Source of the DNA: Paenibacillus qinlingensis
Lineage (GTDB): Bacteria > Bacillota > Bacilli > Paenibacillales > NBRC-103111
Assembly (NCBI RefSeq): GCF_013204845.1
Contig: NZ_JABMKY010000006.1
Coordinates: forward strand, 303,558 to 367,557
DNA length: 64,000 nt
Direction: 5' to 3'
Shown piece by piece: positions 18,612-27,027 of the stretch. Under the pieces are notes generated by a model that saw only the letters and a list, made by a program, of their open reading frames with translations, did no database searches and was not told the origin of the DNA. Position numbers and translations under genes: made by a program. How positions within the stretch are numbered: the stretch's first letter is position 1; every line of letters starts with the position of its first letter.

Positions 18612-19445
18612 GTGAAGGGCACGGATCTATTTAATGATCTGTCGGAGCATGTCTCGTTACGCATTACGTCTTATAATACGATCCTCCATAACGCAGGTTG
18701 GGTAGAAAGCAAGTCCCATCATAATTATGATCTTTGGCTGATCCAAGAAGGGCAAGTCGAGATTCAGGCAGGGAAGACGATCCATACAGCGACGGCTGGC
18801 GATCTGGTGTTGTTTTACCCTGGAATTCCTTATACGGCGATGAACGGCAATCAAGCATGCCGCTTTATTTATCTTCATTTTGATTTTGGTCTAGGGGAGC
18901 AGCAACGGATTCTGGCGTCTTTCCCTTTGAGCGGTATTGTGCAAGGAAGCCTTATTGAAGTAGAAACAGATGGTTTGCGTAAAATTTTTCAGGAGAATTT
19001 GCATGGGATTGGCATGTCTGGCATGCGGTTGAAGGGCAGTTTGATGATTGTGATCGCCCGAATCCTGGAATGTTATGGAGCCGGAACGTACAAGGGGGAA
19101 TTCCTGATTGATTTGGTCAGGCATGAGCATGCTGGAAATTTAGTGTTTTTGCAATCCACCATCCGGTATATTCAGGAGAACTTGCATCGACCTATCCGTA
19201 TTACTGAATTGGCCGAGGTGGCTGGGATGTCGGAGAAATATTTTATCCGGTATTTCAAACAAGCATTGGGTGTTACACCAGGCCAGTATATGTTCCAACT
19301 AAGGATGAACCGAGCGAGAGACTTGGTCTACACGCAGCGTTATTCGATGCAGCAAGTCGCTTCCCTTTTAGGTTACCCTGATGCATATTCTTTCTCCAAA
19401 GCATTCAAGAAACACTACAAAGTGCCTCCAAGCAAATTCGTATAA
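18612..19445 (+). CDS. AraC-family regulator with N-terminal cupin sensor
   Basis: 277 residues, GTG start preceded by GGGGGAG. Residues ~15-150 form a cupin-like ligand-binding domain (GDLVLFYPGIPYTA). The C-terminal ~100 residues carry two helix-turn-helix motifs (ITELAEVAGMSEKYFIRYFK; VASLLGYPDAYSFSKAFKKH). It is soluble, unlike the membrane AraC proteins in this window, so it would sense an imported sugar. Its position divergent to GH4 suggests it activates that gene. A terminator follows immediately. Confidence 0.9.
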   Translation: MKGTDLFNDLSEHVSLRITSYNTILHNAGWVESKSHHNYDLWLIQEGQVEIQAGKTIHTATAGDLVLFYPGIPYTAMNGNQACRFIYLHFDFGLGEQQRILASFPLSGIVQGSLIEVETDGLRKIFQENLHGIGMSGMRLKGSLMIVIARILECYGAGTYKGEFLIDLVRHEHAGNLVFLQSTIRYIQENLHRPIRITELAEVAGMSEKYFIRYFKQALGVTPGQYMFQLRMNRARDLVYTQRYSMQQVASLLGYPDAYSFSKAFKKHYKVPPSKFV

Positions 19446-19481
19446 ACAGTAACTTGCCATTGGCGTGGTTGCTGTTTTTTG
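19444..19481 (+). terminator. Terminator after the cupin-AraC gene
   Basis: AAACAGTAAC pairs with GTTGCTGTTT (one G-T) and is followed by a T run. Confidence 0.75.
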
Positions 19482-19660
19482 TTATTCATTCAGCCGATTT
19501 TGAAGTCGAATAGGCTGATGTTAAACTATTTTTCGCGTTAGACAGTTCGCTATACTGAAGAAGCATTGGATTCGAATATCCGTTCTGAATGTAATGAAGG
19601 AGGGGAGTGCACAGGGAGCGGAAGTTTGAAAACGATTACATGAATCGAGGAGGTTTTGTA

Positions 19661-22600
19661 ATGAGTAAGCGGGGAACACGAATAATCGCTGGAATGATGG
19701 CTATTTGGATGGCTTTATTTATGGGGGTATTTCCACCGGATGCGGCTTATGGATATGAGCCTGAGATCGTAGAGAATGGCATTCAAGCGGCTTATTATGT
19801 CTCGACGGATGGTGATGATGAGAATCCAGGAACAGAGGCGCTACCGTTTGCTACCTTGCAGAAAGCCCAGCAAGTTGTTCGCGAAGCCAATGATGAGATG
19901 ACCGGTGATATCGTAGTCTATCTGAGCGGAGGGCGTTACACGCAAACGACAACTTGGCAGTTGAATGAGAGTGATTCCGGAACGGAAGGGTATACCGTCA
20001 TTTATGCTGCTTACGGGAATGAGAAACCTGTCATCGAAGGTGGTAGGGATATTACTGGCTGGACCCTATACGATGAAGAGAACGATATTTATGCAGCATC
20101 GGCGGTGAATCTAAAAACTCGGCAACTATATATCAACGGAATCCGAGCCACACGGGCAAGGATGGAGGGTGGGTTAACGAATTCGGTCAAGAATTCAACG
20201 GGGTATGTGAGTGATGATCTCTGGCTTGCAGATTTGCAGCGACCAAGCGATGTGGAAGCAGTGTTCAAGGGAGCATGGACCTCTCCCCGGGTGAGGGTTC
20301 AGTCCATTACGGCGCAGTCCGGGAAGGCGGCAATCACGTTAAACTCCTCTTTGTGGACATCGGTGATGAACCGTTCGCATTTGGAACAGTGGTACCTAGA
20401 GAATGCGTATGAATTTCTCGACGAAGCCGGGGAATGGTACCTGGACGATCAATCCGAGACCCTATACTACAAACCAAGACCAGGCGAGAACATGGGAAGC
20501 GCGGTTGTAACTGCGCCAGTATTGGAGAATTTGGTCACGATTGCTGGTGGAAGCGTCTCTACACCGGTCCATAATATCCGGTTTGAGGGAATCGGCTTTG
20601 CATATTCGACTTGGATGCAGCCCACCGATGAGGGAGGGTGGATTGATGAGCAGAATAATTACAAGGTCGGAACGCTAGAACTGCCGAAAGCCGCCATTAC
20701 CGTGCAATATGCTCAGAATATGGCGTTCGAACGCAACGATTTCTCACGCATGGGTGGAACAGGTGTAAATTTGCTAGCTGGGGTTCAGAACTACCTGATT
20801 CAAGGTAGCCGATTCTATGATATTTCTGGTTCAGCCATCAATGCTGGACAGACTTCAAAGAAAACGGCGTCCATTTACAATCCTTCGGATGAGCGGGAAA
20901 TCCTGAAGAACAATGATATTCTGAACAACTATATTCATGACATTGGCGTTGAGTATAAAGGTTCGACGGCGGTTACGGTAGCCTTCCCAATGGACATTGA
21001 TATCTCACATAACGAAATTTTTAATGTTCCTTATTCGGGAATCAGCTTCTTCGGGAGCGTATACGCTCCGGTGACGACAACGGTGAATGCGAAGGTGCAA
21101 GACAATTTTATTCATCATCTCATGGGTGAGGGAATCTTTGATGGCGGTGCAATTTATGCATTTGGCGTAACAGGCGGCACTACGTTGAATCCGAATGTTA
21201 TCTCTGGTAATTATATTAAGAATCAGATGAACCGCTATTCCACTATTTATATGGACCAATCCTCTGATTTTTGGAAAATAGCAAACAATGTTGTCGATCT
21301 TCGAGCTACGCCGATCTGGGACGATATATATGATACGAACTGGGCGTTTACGAATGTTAACACGCATGACATTGTGCTAGATAACAATTACAGTACGACG
21401 AGTGCTTTCTGGAATAAGAGTGCAAGTGACAGTAATGTCAAAACGAACGACCATATCTACCCGAATGGCAATTGGCCCATAGAGGCACAAACGATTATCG
21501 CAAATGCGGGCCTTCAGCAGGCTTATCAGGATATTGCGCAGGGAACCATTGAGATTCTAAATGTTCCGGATGCTCTAAACTTAGCTTCAGAGGATGAAGT
21601 GACGCTTCCACTTCAAGCGGAGACGGGGCATGGGACGGCTATTCATCTTGCTTCTGCACAAACGTATTATGAAAGCAAAGATCCATCGATCGCTACCGTT
21701 GATGCAAGTGGAACGGTTACTGCGGTGGATTCTGGTCATACCGTTATCATCATGTATGTGTATATGAATCATAGTTTGGTTCGGAAAACGATTGACGTCT
21801 ACGTGGACGACGAGCTGGATGATATTGATGTGTACTATGCGCTCGAAAATGTGAAGCATGTTGTACCGGCGAGTATGACTTTCGCTCCTGGCAGCACAAG
21901 GCAATTGGTGGCCCGCGGAATTACGAGAGAAGGCCAAATTCTTGGTGGAACAGATATGACGATTTCCAGCAACAATGCCTCTGTCGCAACAGTTGTCTAC
22001 GGACTACTCACAACGCTTGCGCCTGGCACAGCTGAAATAACGTTCACGAGTTCACTTAATGGTATCACTGTGAGCAAAGAAGTTGACATTCATGTTGTGG
22101 ATTTCAGCGAAACGAATAGCCTGAGTGTTCCGGCGTATTCTATCAATGGTGCAATTCGGGATCCTCGGAACTGGTATTCCAAACTGACCAGCGGTACGAT
22201 TGCCCCAGGTGAAGACACGCTGGAGATTAATACGCCAGGAAGCGGATACGCGATCTATGAAGATCGGACATTCGGAGACGAATTGCTATCGATGAATTTG
22301 AAAATTAACGCGACCGGCGGGTGGCCTTCCATCGTACTTCGCAGTCAAAAAGTTGAGAAGGACTTTGCAGCTACCGACAACAGCCTGTACATGATCTGTT
22401 TCAAACCGAATATCATTGAATTGCATCGCTTCTCTGGAGGTGTTCGAACAGTTTTCTTTGGAGAGATCTCTGGATTCGACAGTCTCGGGGCAGCCTCCTA
22501 TCCGAATACGTCGATGCCATTCCACGAGACGCATTTCGTGCAAGCAGGCGCGGTTACGGAAAGTGATGGCGTAAGAATTATTTTGAATGTGGACGGGGTG

Positions 22601-23749
22601 AACGTCTTTACTTATCGAGATACAAGCCCTGATCGGATAACGGAAGATGGCTATTTCGGTCTGTATGCCCGATCCGGCAGCATGACACTCAGTGAAACAG
22701 ATTTGGGTTTACCGGGTGAGGACGTGGTGCCGATTCCCAAAGATCCGACTGCTTCACTTACAGGAGTCGGCAAGGCGATCACGAACTCGAACATTACGCT
22801 TACCGGCGCAGTTGTGCCTAACAGCACACTGAACCTGACGGTTGCAGAAATCACTTACGATCCCGATATTTTTGAGTTTAAAGCTGTCTCTTCTCTGCAT
22901 GATGGCATATCGGTCAGTGTGACGGGAGCGGTATATGGGATGGTTCAGCTTACTTTTTCAGGTACAGGGACGACATTAAGCGGATATAATGCGATCGATC
23001 TGTTCGCAGCGACCTTTAAAGCGAAGACGGTGGCGTCATCTTCGAACATTCTGCTATCCGGTATTTCACTGACAGATATGAATGAAGACGAGGTGGATAC
23101 AGATCCAGTTGCGAAACAAATTGTTGTTTCGGCCCCGGTCACAGGCGGTATTTATGAGAGCTTCGATACTTACACCACGGGGAATATTAGTGGAGCATCT
23201 GGTTACGTGGTATCGCCAACGAACCTAGGGTATTTTACAATCCAGAACTCACCTACAGAAGCGGATAAAAGCATGCATCTCTATAAGACTTCTACGACAG
23301 ATACGGCTTCAACCACGACGACCAAAATTTACAGCACAGCTGGAATCGCGGGGAAGGTCAAGGTATCCTATCAGGTCATGAAAGAGAGTGGCGTGACGAA
23401 TCCGCAAAGCTTCGTGAATTTCCGCGATAAGAGCGGCAAAGTGATCGCGACCGTCATTGTTGACTCCACACTGCGAGTGAAGCTGGATCAGGATTATACA
23501 CTCGTAAGTACGGCGTATTTGCAAGAGAACATGTGGTACCAAGTGACATTGGAGCTTGATTTCGATGCACATACGGCTAGTGTAAAAGTTCAGGAAATGG
23601 CAGGTGCAGGGCGTACATGGACATCAGGGGTGCAGTCCATGCAGAATGTACTGGCAGCTAACATCTCCAGAGTGGAATATGTGCTGTGGAGTACCCGTAC
23701 AGGTGCTTATTCTTATAATAATTTGGCGATTGAGCCGATGGGGAGCTGA
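19661..23749 (+). CDS. Secreted right-handed beta-helix protein with Ig-like and cohesin-like modules
   Basis: 1362 residues. ATG 19661 is preferred (GAGGAGG 7 nt upstream) over GTG 19607. A signal peptide (~1-33) is followed by YYVSTDGDDENPGTEALPF and the PVIEGGRDITGW segment, the usual entry to beta-helix carbohydrate-active proteins (GH120/GH141-like architecture), and parallel beta-helix repeats to ~residue 600 (e.g. NDILNNYIHDIGV, SHNEIFNVPYSGISF). Two Big_2-type domains follow (~640-810), then a beta-sandwich (~830-1000), a cohesin-like module (~1010-1140, AEITYDPDIFEFKAV) and a C-terminal concanavalin-like domain. No SLH or dockerin is seen, so attachment would be indirect. The enzymatic family is not certain; a glycosidase or lyase acting on the same polymer as its neighbours is inferred. 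Confidence 0.85.
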   Translation: MSKRGTRIIAGMMAIWMALFMGVFPPDAAYGYEPEIVENGIQAAYYVSTDGDDENPGTEALPFATLQKAQQVVREANDEMTGDIVVYLSGGRYTQTTTWQLNESDSGTEGYTVIYAAYGNEKPVIEGGRDITGWTLYDEENDIYAASAVNLKTRQLYINGIRATRARMEGGLTNSVKNSTGYVSDDLWLADLQRPSDVEAVFKGAWTSPRVRVQSITAQSGKAAITLNSSLWTSVMNRSHLEQWYLENAYEFLDEAGEWYLDDQSETLYYKPRPGENMGSAVVTAPVLENLVTIAGGSVSTPVHNIRFEGIGFAYSTWMQPTDEGGWIDEQNNYKVGTLELPKAAITVQYAQNMAFERNDFSRMGGTGVNLLAGVQNYLIQGSRFYDISGSAINAGQTSKKTASIYNPSDEREILKNNDILNNYIHDIGVEYKGSTAVTVAFPMDIDISHNEIFNVPYSGISFFGSVYAPVTTTVNAKVQDNFIHHLMGEGIFDGGAIYAFGVTGGTTLNPNVISGNYIKNQMNRYSTIYMDQSSDFWKIANNVVDLRATPIWDDIYDTNWAFTNVNTHDIVLDNNYSTTSAFWNKSASDSNVKTNDHIYPNGNWPIEAQTIIANAGLQQAYQDIAQGTIEILNVPDALNLASEDEVTLPLQAETGHGTAIHLASAQTYYESKDPSIATVDASGTVTAVDSGHTVIIMYVYMNHSLVRKTIDVYVDDELDDIDVYYALENVKHVVPASMTFAPGSTRQLVARGITREGQILGGTDMTISSNNASVATVVYGLLTTLAPGTAEITFTSSLNGITVSKEVDIHVVDFSETNSLSVPAYSINGAIRDPRNWYSKLTSGTIAPGEDTLEINTPGSGYAIYEDRTFGDELLSMNLKINATGGWPSIVLRSQKVEKDFAATDNSLYMICFKPNIIELHRFSGGVRTVFFGEISGFDSLGAASYPNTSMPFHETHFVQAGAVTESDGVRIILNVDGVNVFTYRDTSPDRITEDGYFGLYARSGSMTLSETDLGLPGEDVVPIPKDPTASLTGVGKAITNSNITLTGAVVPNSTLNLTVAEITYDPDIFEFKAVSSLHDGISVSVTGAVYGMVQLTFSGTGTTLSGYNAIDLFAATFKAKTVASSSNILLSGISLTDMNEDEVDTDPVAKQIVVSAPVTGGIYESFDTYTTGNISGASGYVVSPTNLGYFTIQNSPTEADKSMHLYKTSTTDTASTTTTKIYSTAGIAGKVKVSYQVMKESGVTNPQSFVNFRDKSGKVIATVIVDSTLRVKLDQDYTLVSTAYLQENMWYQVTLELDFDAHTASVKVQEMAGAGRTWTSGVQSMQNVLAANISRVEYVLWSTRTGAYSYNNLAIEPMGS

Positions 23750-23769
23750 ATCCAGAAAGTGAGGAACAA

Positions 23770-24855
23770 GTGGGAGAAATGAGTGAGGAGCGGAACAACG
23801 GTGTGAGGAGATTCTATCGTGAGTCTGAGGATAGAGGGAATCATCATCGCATGCAGCAATACACGGAGCTGACGGCCTGGATTACGAGACTGCAGGATCA
23901 ATCAGGAACTCGAAGACAGACGTATTTTACGCCGGATTATACGGATTGTCAGACTTATAGTAGCAGCATTGCGCACTATCGGAAGGAATTTGCTGCGATG
24001 GTGGGGCTTCCTCGGTTGACATCTAGCCATGAGGAGACAGCAATTGAGCCACTTGAGGAGGCTGCCTACGAGCTGATTGGGGAGGATGAACTCGGTGAGA
24101 TTTACCGGGTCACAATTCCGGTGCGAGAGGGATTACATGCCTACGGGTTACTTATGCGTCCGACTGGCAAGGGACCGTTTCCCTTGGTGATCTCGCAGCA
24201 CGGGGGGCAGGGAATACCTGAAATGACGGCTGGCTTCTTCGATTCGGCTAATTACAATGACATGAGCCGCAGAATTGTACAGCGGGGAGTCGCAGTCTTC
24301 GCCCCTCAGTTGTTGCTCTGGGAGACTGGTCGTTTCGGACCCGTATTCGACCGCAAGCAGATCGATGTCCAGCTGAAGCAGCTGGGAAGTTCAATCACTG
24401 CGCTTGAATTGTTCAAAATTCAGCGCAGCCTGGATCATCTGCTCGAGCGTCCAGACATTGATGCGAAGCGGGTCGGCATGGTAGGACTTTCCTACGGCGG
24501 ATTTTATACGCTGTTTGCTACTGCTTTGGATCCGCGGATCGGTGTTGCGGTGTCCTCCTGCTTCGTGAATGACCGGTTTACCCATGGGCGTTCGGATTGG
24601 ACCTGGCACAATTCCGGCAACATGTTTCTCGATGCGGAAGTGTGCGGATTGATTTGCCCGAGACCCCTGTATATCGAAGGGGGATCACGAGATGAATTGT
24701 TCGGTATCCAAGGCTTTGTGGAAGAGAGTCGTCGGGGGCGGGTGCATTACGATAGGCTGGTTATCGGCGATCGTTTCAAGGCCGTTGTGTTTGATGGCGC
24801 TCACGAGTTTAATCCTCAAGATGAGCCGATAAATTTTCTTATGAAATACTTATAA
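23770..24855 (+). CDS. Alpha/beta hydrolase, acetyl-esterase/dienelactone-hydrolase-like
   Basis: 361 residues, no signal peptide. The nucleophile elbow GLSYGG, the acid-bearing GGSRDELFG segment and the His of FDGAHEF form a plausible Ser-Asp-His triad; PLVISQHGGQG provides the oxyanion strand. It starts 21 bp after the beta-helix gene (GTG 23770; an ATG at 23779 is an alternative), so the two are probably cotranscribed. A carbohydrate esterase removing acetyl or similar groups from imported fragments is the likely role, but the substrate is not visible. A terminator follows. Confidence 0.8.
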   Translation: MGEMSEERNNGVRRFYRESEDRGNHHRMQQYTELTAWITRLQDQSGTRRQTYFTPDYTDCQTYSSSIAHYRKEFAAMVGLPRLTSSHEETAIEPLEEAAYELIGEDELGEIYRVTIPVREGLHAYGLLMRPTGKGPFPLVISQHGGQGIPEMTAGFFDSANYNDMSRRIVQRGVAVFAPQLLLWETGRFGPVFDRKQIDVQLKQLGSSITALELFKIQRSLDHLLERPDIDAKRVGMVGLSYGGFYTLFATALDPRIGVAVSSCFVNDRFTHGRSDWTWHNSGNMFLDAEVCGLICPRPLYIEGGSRDELFGIQGFVEESRRGRVHYDRLVIGDRFKAVVFDGAHEFNPQDEPINFLMKYL

Positions 24856-24868
24856 GGATCGTAATGTG

Positions 24869-24899
24869 AGGCCCGAGGATTCTTGATCTCGGGCCTTTT
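24869..24899 (+). terminator. Terminator after the esterase gene
   Basis: AGGCCCGAGGAT pairs with ATCTCGGGCCT across a 5-nt loop and is followed by TTTT. Confidence 0.9.
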
Positions 24900-24950
24900 C
24901 TAGCCATTCGGTTACAGAATGCTATTTGGCGATCTTCGATACTTCTGGCA

Positions 24951-25139
24951 AATAGCTGGATTTTCTACATTTAAATCATTCGATTTTCTAAGTAAACTCA
25001 TATTATATGGATAACATACAGTTAAATTTAACCATTATACCTGATCTGAACAAAATAGGCATAATTAACTTCATGTTTTCCATTTAAATCGATTTTTTGC
25101 GAAAAATCCCCGTAAAAAGCTGTATATTTTCCAGTTATA
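24951..25139. repeat. 189-bp intergenic palindromic-array repeat, copy 3 (diverged, inverted)
   Basis: Four 25-bp modules resembling the reverse complement of copies 1 and 2 start at 24951, 25002, 25064 and 25115, again spaced 51, 62 and 51 bp. Module identity to the other copies is about 15-20 of 25 positions, so the sequence has drifted while spacing is exact. It lies in the 541-bp gap between the esterase gene and importer 2. A 70-codon frame running through its end (25097-25309) has no ribosome site or family features and is not called. Confidence 0.7.
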
Positions 25140-25243
25140 CAGGCTGTGTAGCGTACAAGCCGCTCCATAACTTACCTTGTGGAGTATATACTTTCGGCCG
25201 TTGTACTCCAAAATCGGATAACACGGAAAACCTACCGTATTTA

Positions 25244-25315
25244 AAGCCCATTCGGACGATATTGCAGTATTTGGCTCCAGTCATCTGGTATATACTTCGA
25301 ATTGTCTAGTCGAGG
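25244..25315 (+). promoter_or_regulatory. Activated promoter of importer 2, element A
   Basis: AAGCCCATTCGGACGATATT, then GCAGTATT, then TATACT (25291-25296) and TAGTCGAG; this layout is repeated at 29423-29493 upstream of the permease gene, with one indel. There is no -35 at 17 bp, and the box sits 39 bp upstream of the -10. A binding site for the AraC regulator encoded at 27028 is inferred. Confidence 0.6.
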
Positions 25316-25342
25316 ATGCAGCGCTTTATAGATATTCAGGAT

Positions 25343-25356
25343 TGTAAGCGCTATAC
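25343..25356. promoter_or_regulatory. cre-like CcpA operator before importer 2 binding protein
   Basis: TGTAAGCGCTATAC has the perfect cre core TGTAAGCGCT and 12/14 agreement with the consensus. It lies ~50 bp downstream of the -10 and 42 bp before the start codon, a position suited to carbon catabolite repression. Confidence 0.5.
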
Positions 25357-25397
25357 TGAAACTGGAACATCCAACAGGGGAAATGGGGTCCAAAACC

Positions 25398-26909
25398 ATG
25401 ATTAAGAAGTTTTTCCAAGTGTCAGCAATTCTCTCCTTAACGTCGGCAGTTCTATTGGCAGGCTGTCAGAATAAAGAAGCGCAGCAAGCTACGACTGAGT
25501 CTTCACCAACTCAGCAGAAAGCGCTCGAGCCCGTAAATCTCAAGTATTATTTCTTTGGTGTATCCAAGCCAGGAGATCAGGAAGTGTACGATGGGATTAA
25601 CAAGATGTTGAAAGAGAAAATCAATACGACGGTAGAATTCATTAAAGTACCCAACGGGGATTACACGCAAAAAATGTCCGTTATGGTGAACGCACGCGAG
25701 GAGTTCGATCTAGCCTTTACCTCGCCGGCCTACTTAAATTATTTTGATCAAGCAGCCAAAGGTTCGTTCGTAGATATTTCAACTCTGCTTCCTAAATATG
25801 CACCAGAGACATATAAGCTGTTAAAACCAGCCATTTGGGACGCGGCCAAAGTGAACGGCAAAATCTATGCTAGCATCAATCAACAAATTTTTGCTCGTCA
25901 GTCAGGGTTTAATGTGAATAAAGCACTAGCGGACAAATACAATTTTAATCCTAAGAGCGTAAAGAAGCTGTCGGATCTAATTCCATATCTGGACAATGTG
26001 AAAGCGGGAGAGTCAGCGGAAAAAACGGACCAACTTTATAATGCGCAGATTAAGAATAATGTGTTCAATTATTTCTTCCCGTCCTATGAATGGGAATCGA
26101 TTGGCGGTTCAGACGTGCCCGGCGCGGCCAAATCTTTGGATTCCAATCCAAAAGTGTTCAATGAATACGATACACCAGAATTTAAGGATTTTATTATGAC
26201 ACTGAAAGATTTCCAGAAGAAAGGTCTCATCGCCAAAGATTCATTAACAAGACCAACTTTTGATGCTACGAAATATATGGCTGCGCCAATCGCGACATTA
26301 ATGCCAGGCATTGAGGAGACCGTTAAGAACACGCACAAGGCTGATCAATACATTATTCCACTCGGCGATCCCATTCTAACGTCACCGAATGCTATCGCAA
26401 CGATGACAGCTATTTCAACTACATCCAAGCATCCAGAGCGTGCATTAATGGTGATTGAGTTACTGAATACAGACAAAGATTTGTATAATTTACTTGTATG
26501 GGGTACCGAGGGTGTTGATTACAAGAAGATCGGCGACAAAAGAATAGAGCCTCTGCCAGGTGCCAAGTACGGTCCCGCTTATGGATGGATGTTCGGTAAT
26601 CAGTTCAATGCTTATATTAGCGGCACACAGCCAGATGATGTATGGGAGAAAACCAAAGCTTTGAACGAGTCAGCTAAGGTATCGACACTATACGGTTTTA
26701 GCTTTAACGTGGACAGTATCAAGGCTGAAAGTGCGAACAGTGCAGCCATCGTTAACGAATACAGAGCTGCATTCAACACCGGCATGTTTGGGGATGACAC
26801 GGAGAAGAAATACAATGAATTCCTCGCCAAACTGAAGACAGCTGGCATAGATAAGGTGCTGGCAGAGAAACAGAAGCAGGTTGATGCCTTTATAGCTTCG
26901 AAGAAATAA
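25398..26909 (+). CDS. Solute-binding lipoprotein of importer 2 (DUF3502/LplA type)
   Basis: 503 residues from ATG 25398; ATG 25383 is in frame but only 2 nt from AGGGG. The lipobox is AVLLAGC (Cys ~22). The C-terminal half with PAYGWMFGNQFNAYISG and the Lys-rich end matches the DUF3502-containing binding proteins that accompany LplB/LplC permeases. It would bind an oligosaccharide outside the membrane. The neighbours (GH105-like, sugar isomerase, ThuA, oxidoreductase) suggest uronic-acid-containing fragments. It is followed by two hairpins and then by the regulator gene. Confidence 0.9.
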   Translation: MIKKFFQVSAILSLTSAVLLAGCQNKEAQQATTESSPTQQKALEPVNLKYYFFGVSKPGDQEVYDGINKMLKEKINTTVEFIKVPNGDYTQKMSVMVNAREEFDLAFTSPAYLNYFDQAAKGSFVDISTLLPKYAPETYKLLKPAIWDAAKVNGKIYASINQQIFARQSGFNVNKALADKYNFNPKSVKKLSDLIPYLDNVKAGESAEKTDQLYNAQIKNNVFNYFFPSYEWESIGGSDVPGAAKSLDSNPKVFNEYDTPEFKDFIMTLKDFQKKGLIAKDSLTRPTFDATKYMAAPIATLMPGIEETVKNTHKADQYIIPLGDPILTSPNAIATMTAISTTSKHPERALMVIELLNTDKDLYNLLVWGTEGVDYKKIGDKRIEPLPGAKYGPAYGWMFGNQFNAYISGTQPDDVWEKTKALNESAKVSTLYGFSFNVDSIKAESANSAAIVNEYRAAFNTGMFGDDTEKKYNEFLAKLKTAGIDKVLAEKQKQVDAFIASKK

Positions 26910-26912
26910 ACA

Positions 26913-27000
26913 GCTTGCCCTGATAAGGCAAGCGATAGATCCAGCATCCAAATGATCTTGAAGATGATTTTTGATCATCTACGAGATCATTTGGATTTTC
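26913..27000 (+). terminator. Tandem hairpins after the importer 2 binding-protein gene
   Basis: First GCTTGCC/GGCAAGC (26913-26933), then a long stem ATCCAAATGATCT/AGATCATTTGGAT with an inner AGATGA...TCATCT extension (26946-26996) and TTTT. The second is a terminator or strong attenuator. Confidence 0.75.
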
Positions 27001-27027
27001 CGTTTCATTTCACTAGGGGGGCGTACG

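Noticed and set aside
25097..25309. 70-codon plus-strand frame upstream of importer 2
   Set aside because: It begins inside the diverged repeat and runs into the promoter element; no Shine-Dalgarno sequence, no recognisable features.
26971..27027. Longer N-terminus for the importer 2 AraC regulator
   Set aside because: The upstream start lies inside the terminator hairpin; ATG 27028 has AGGGGGG at proper distance and opens directly into the transmembrane helix.
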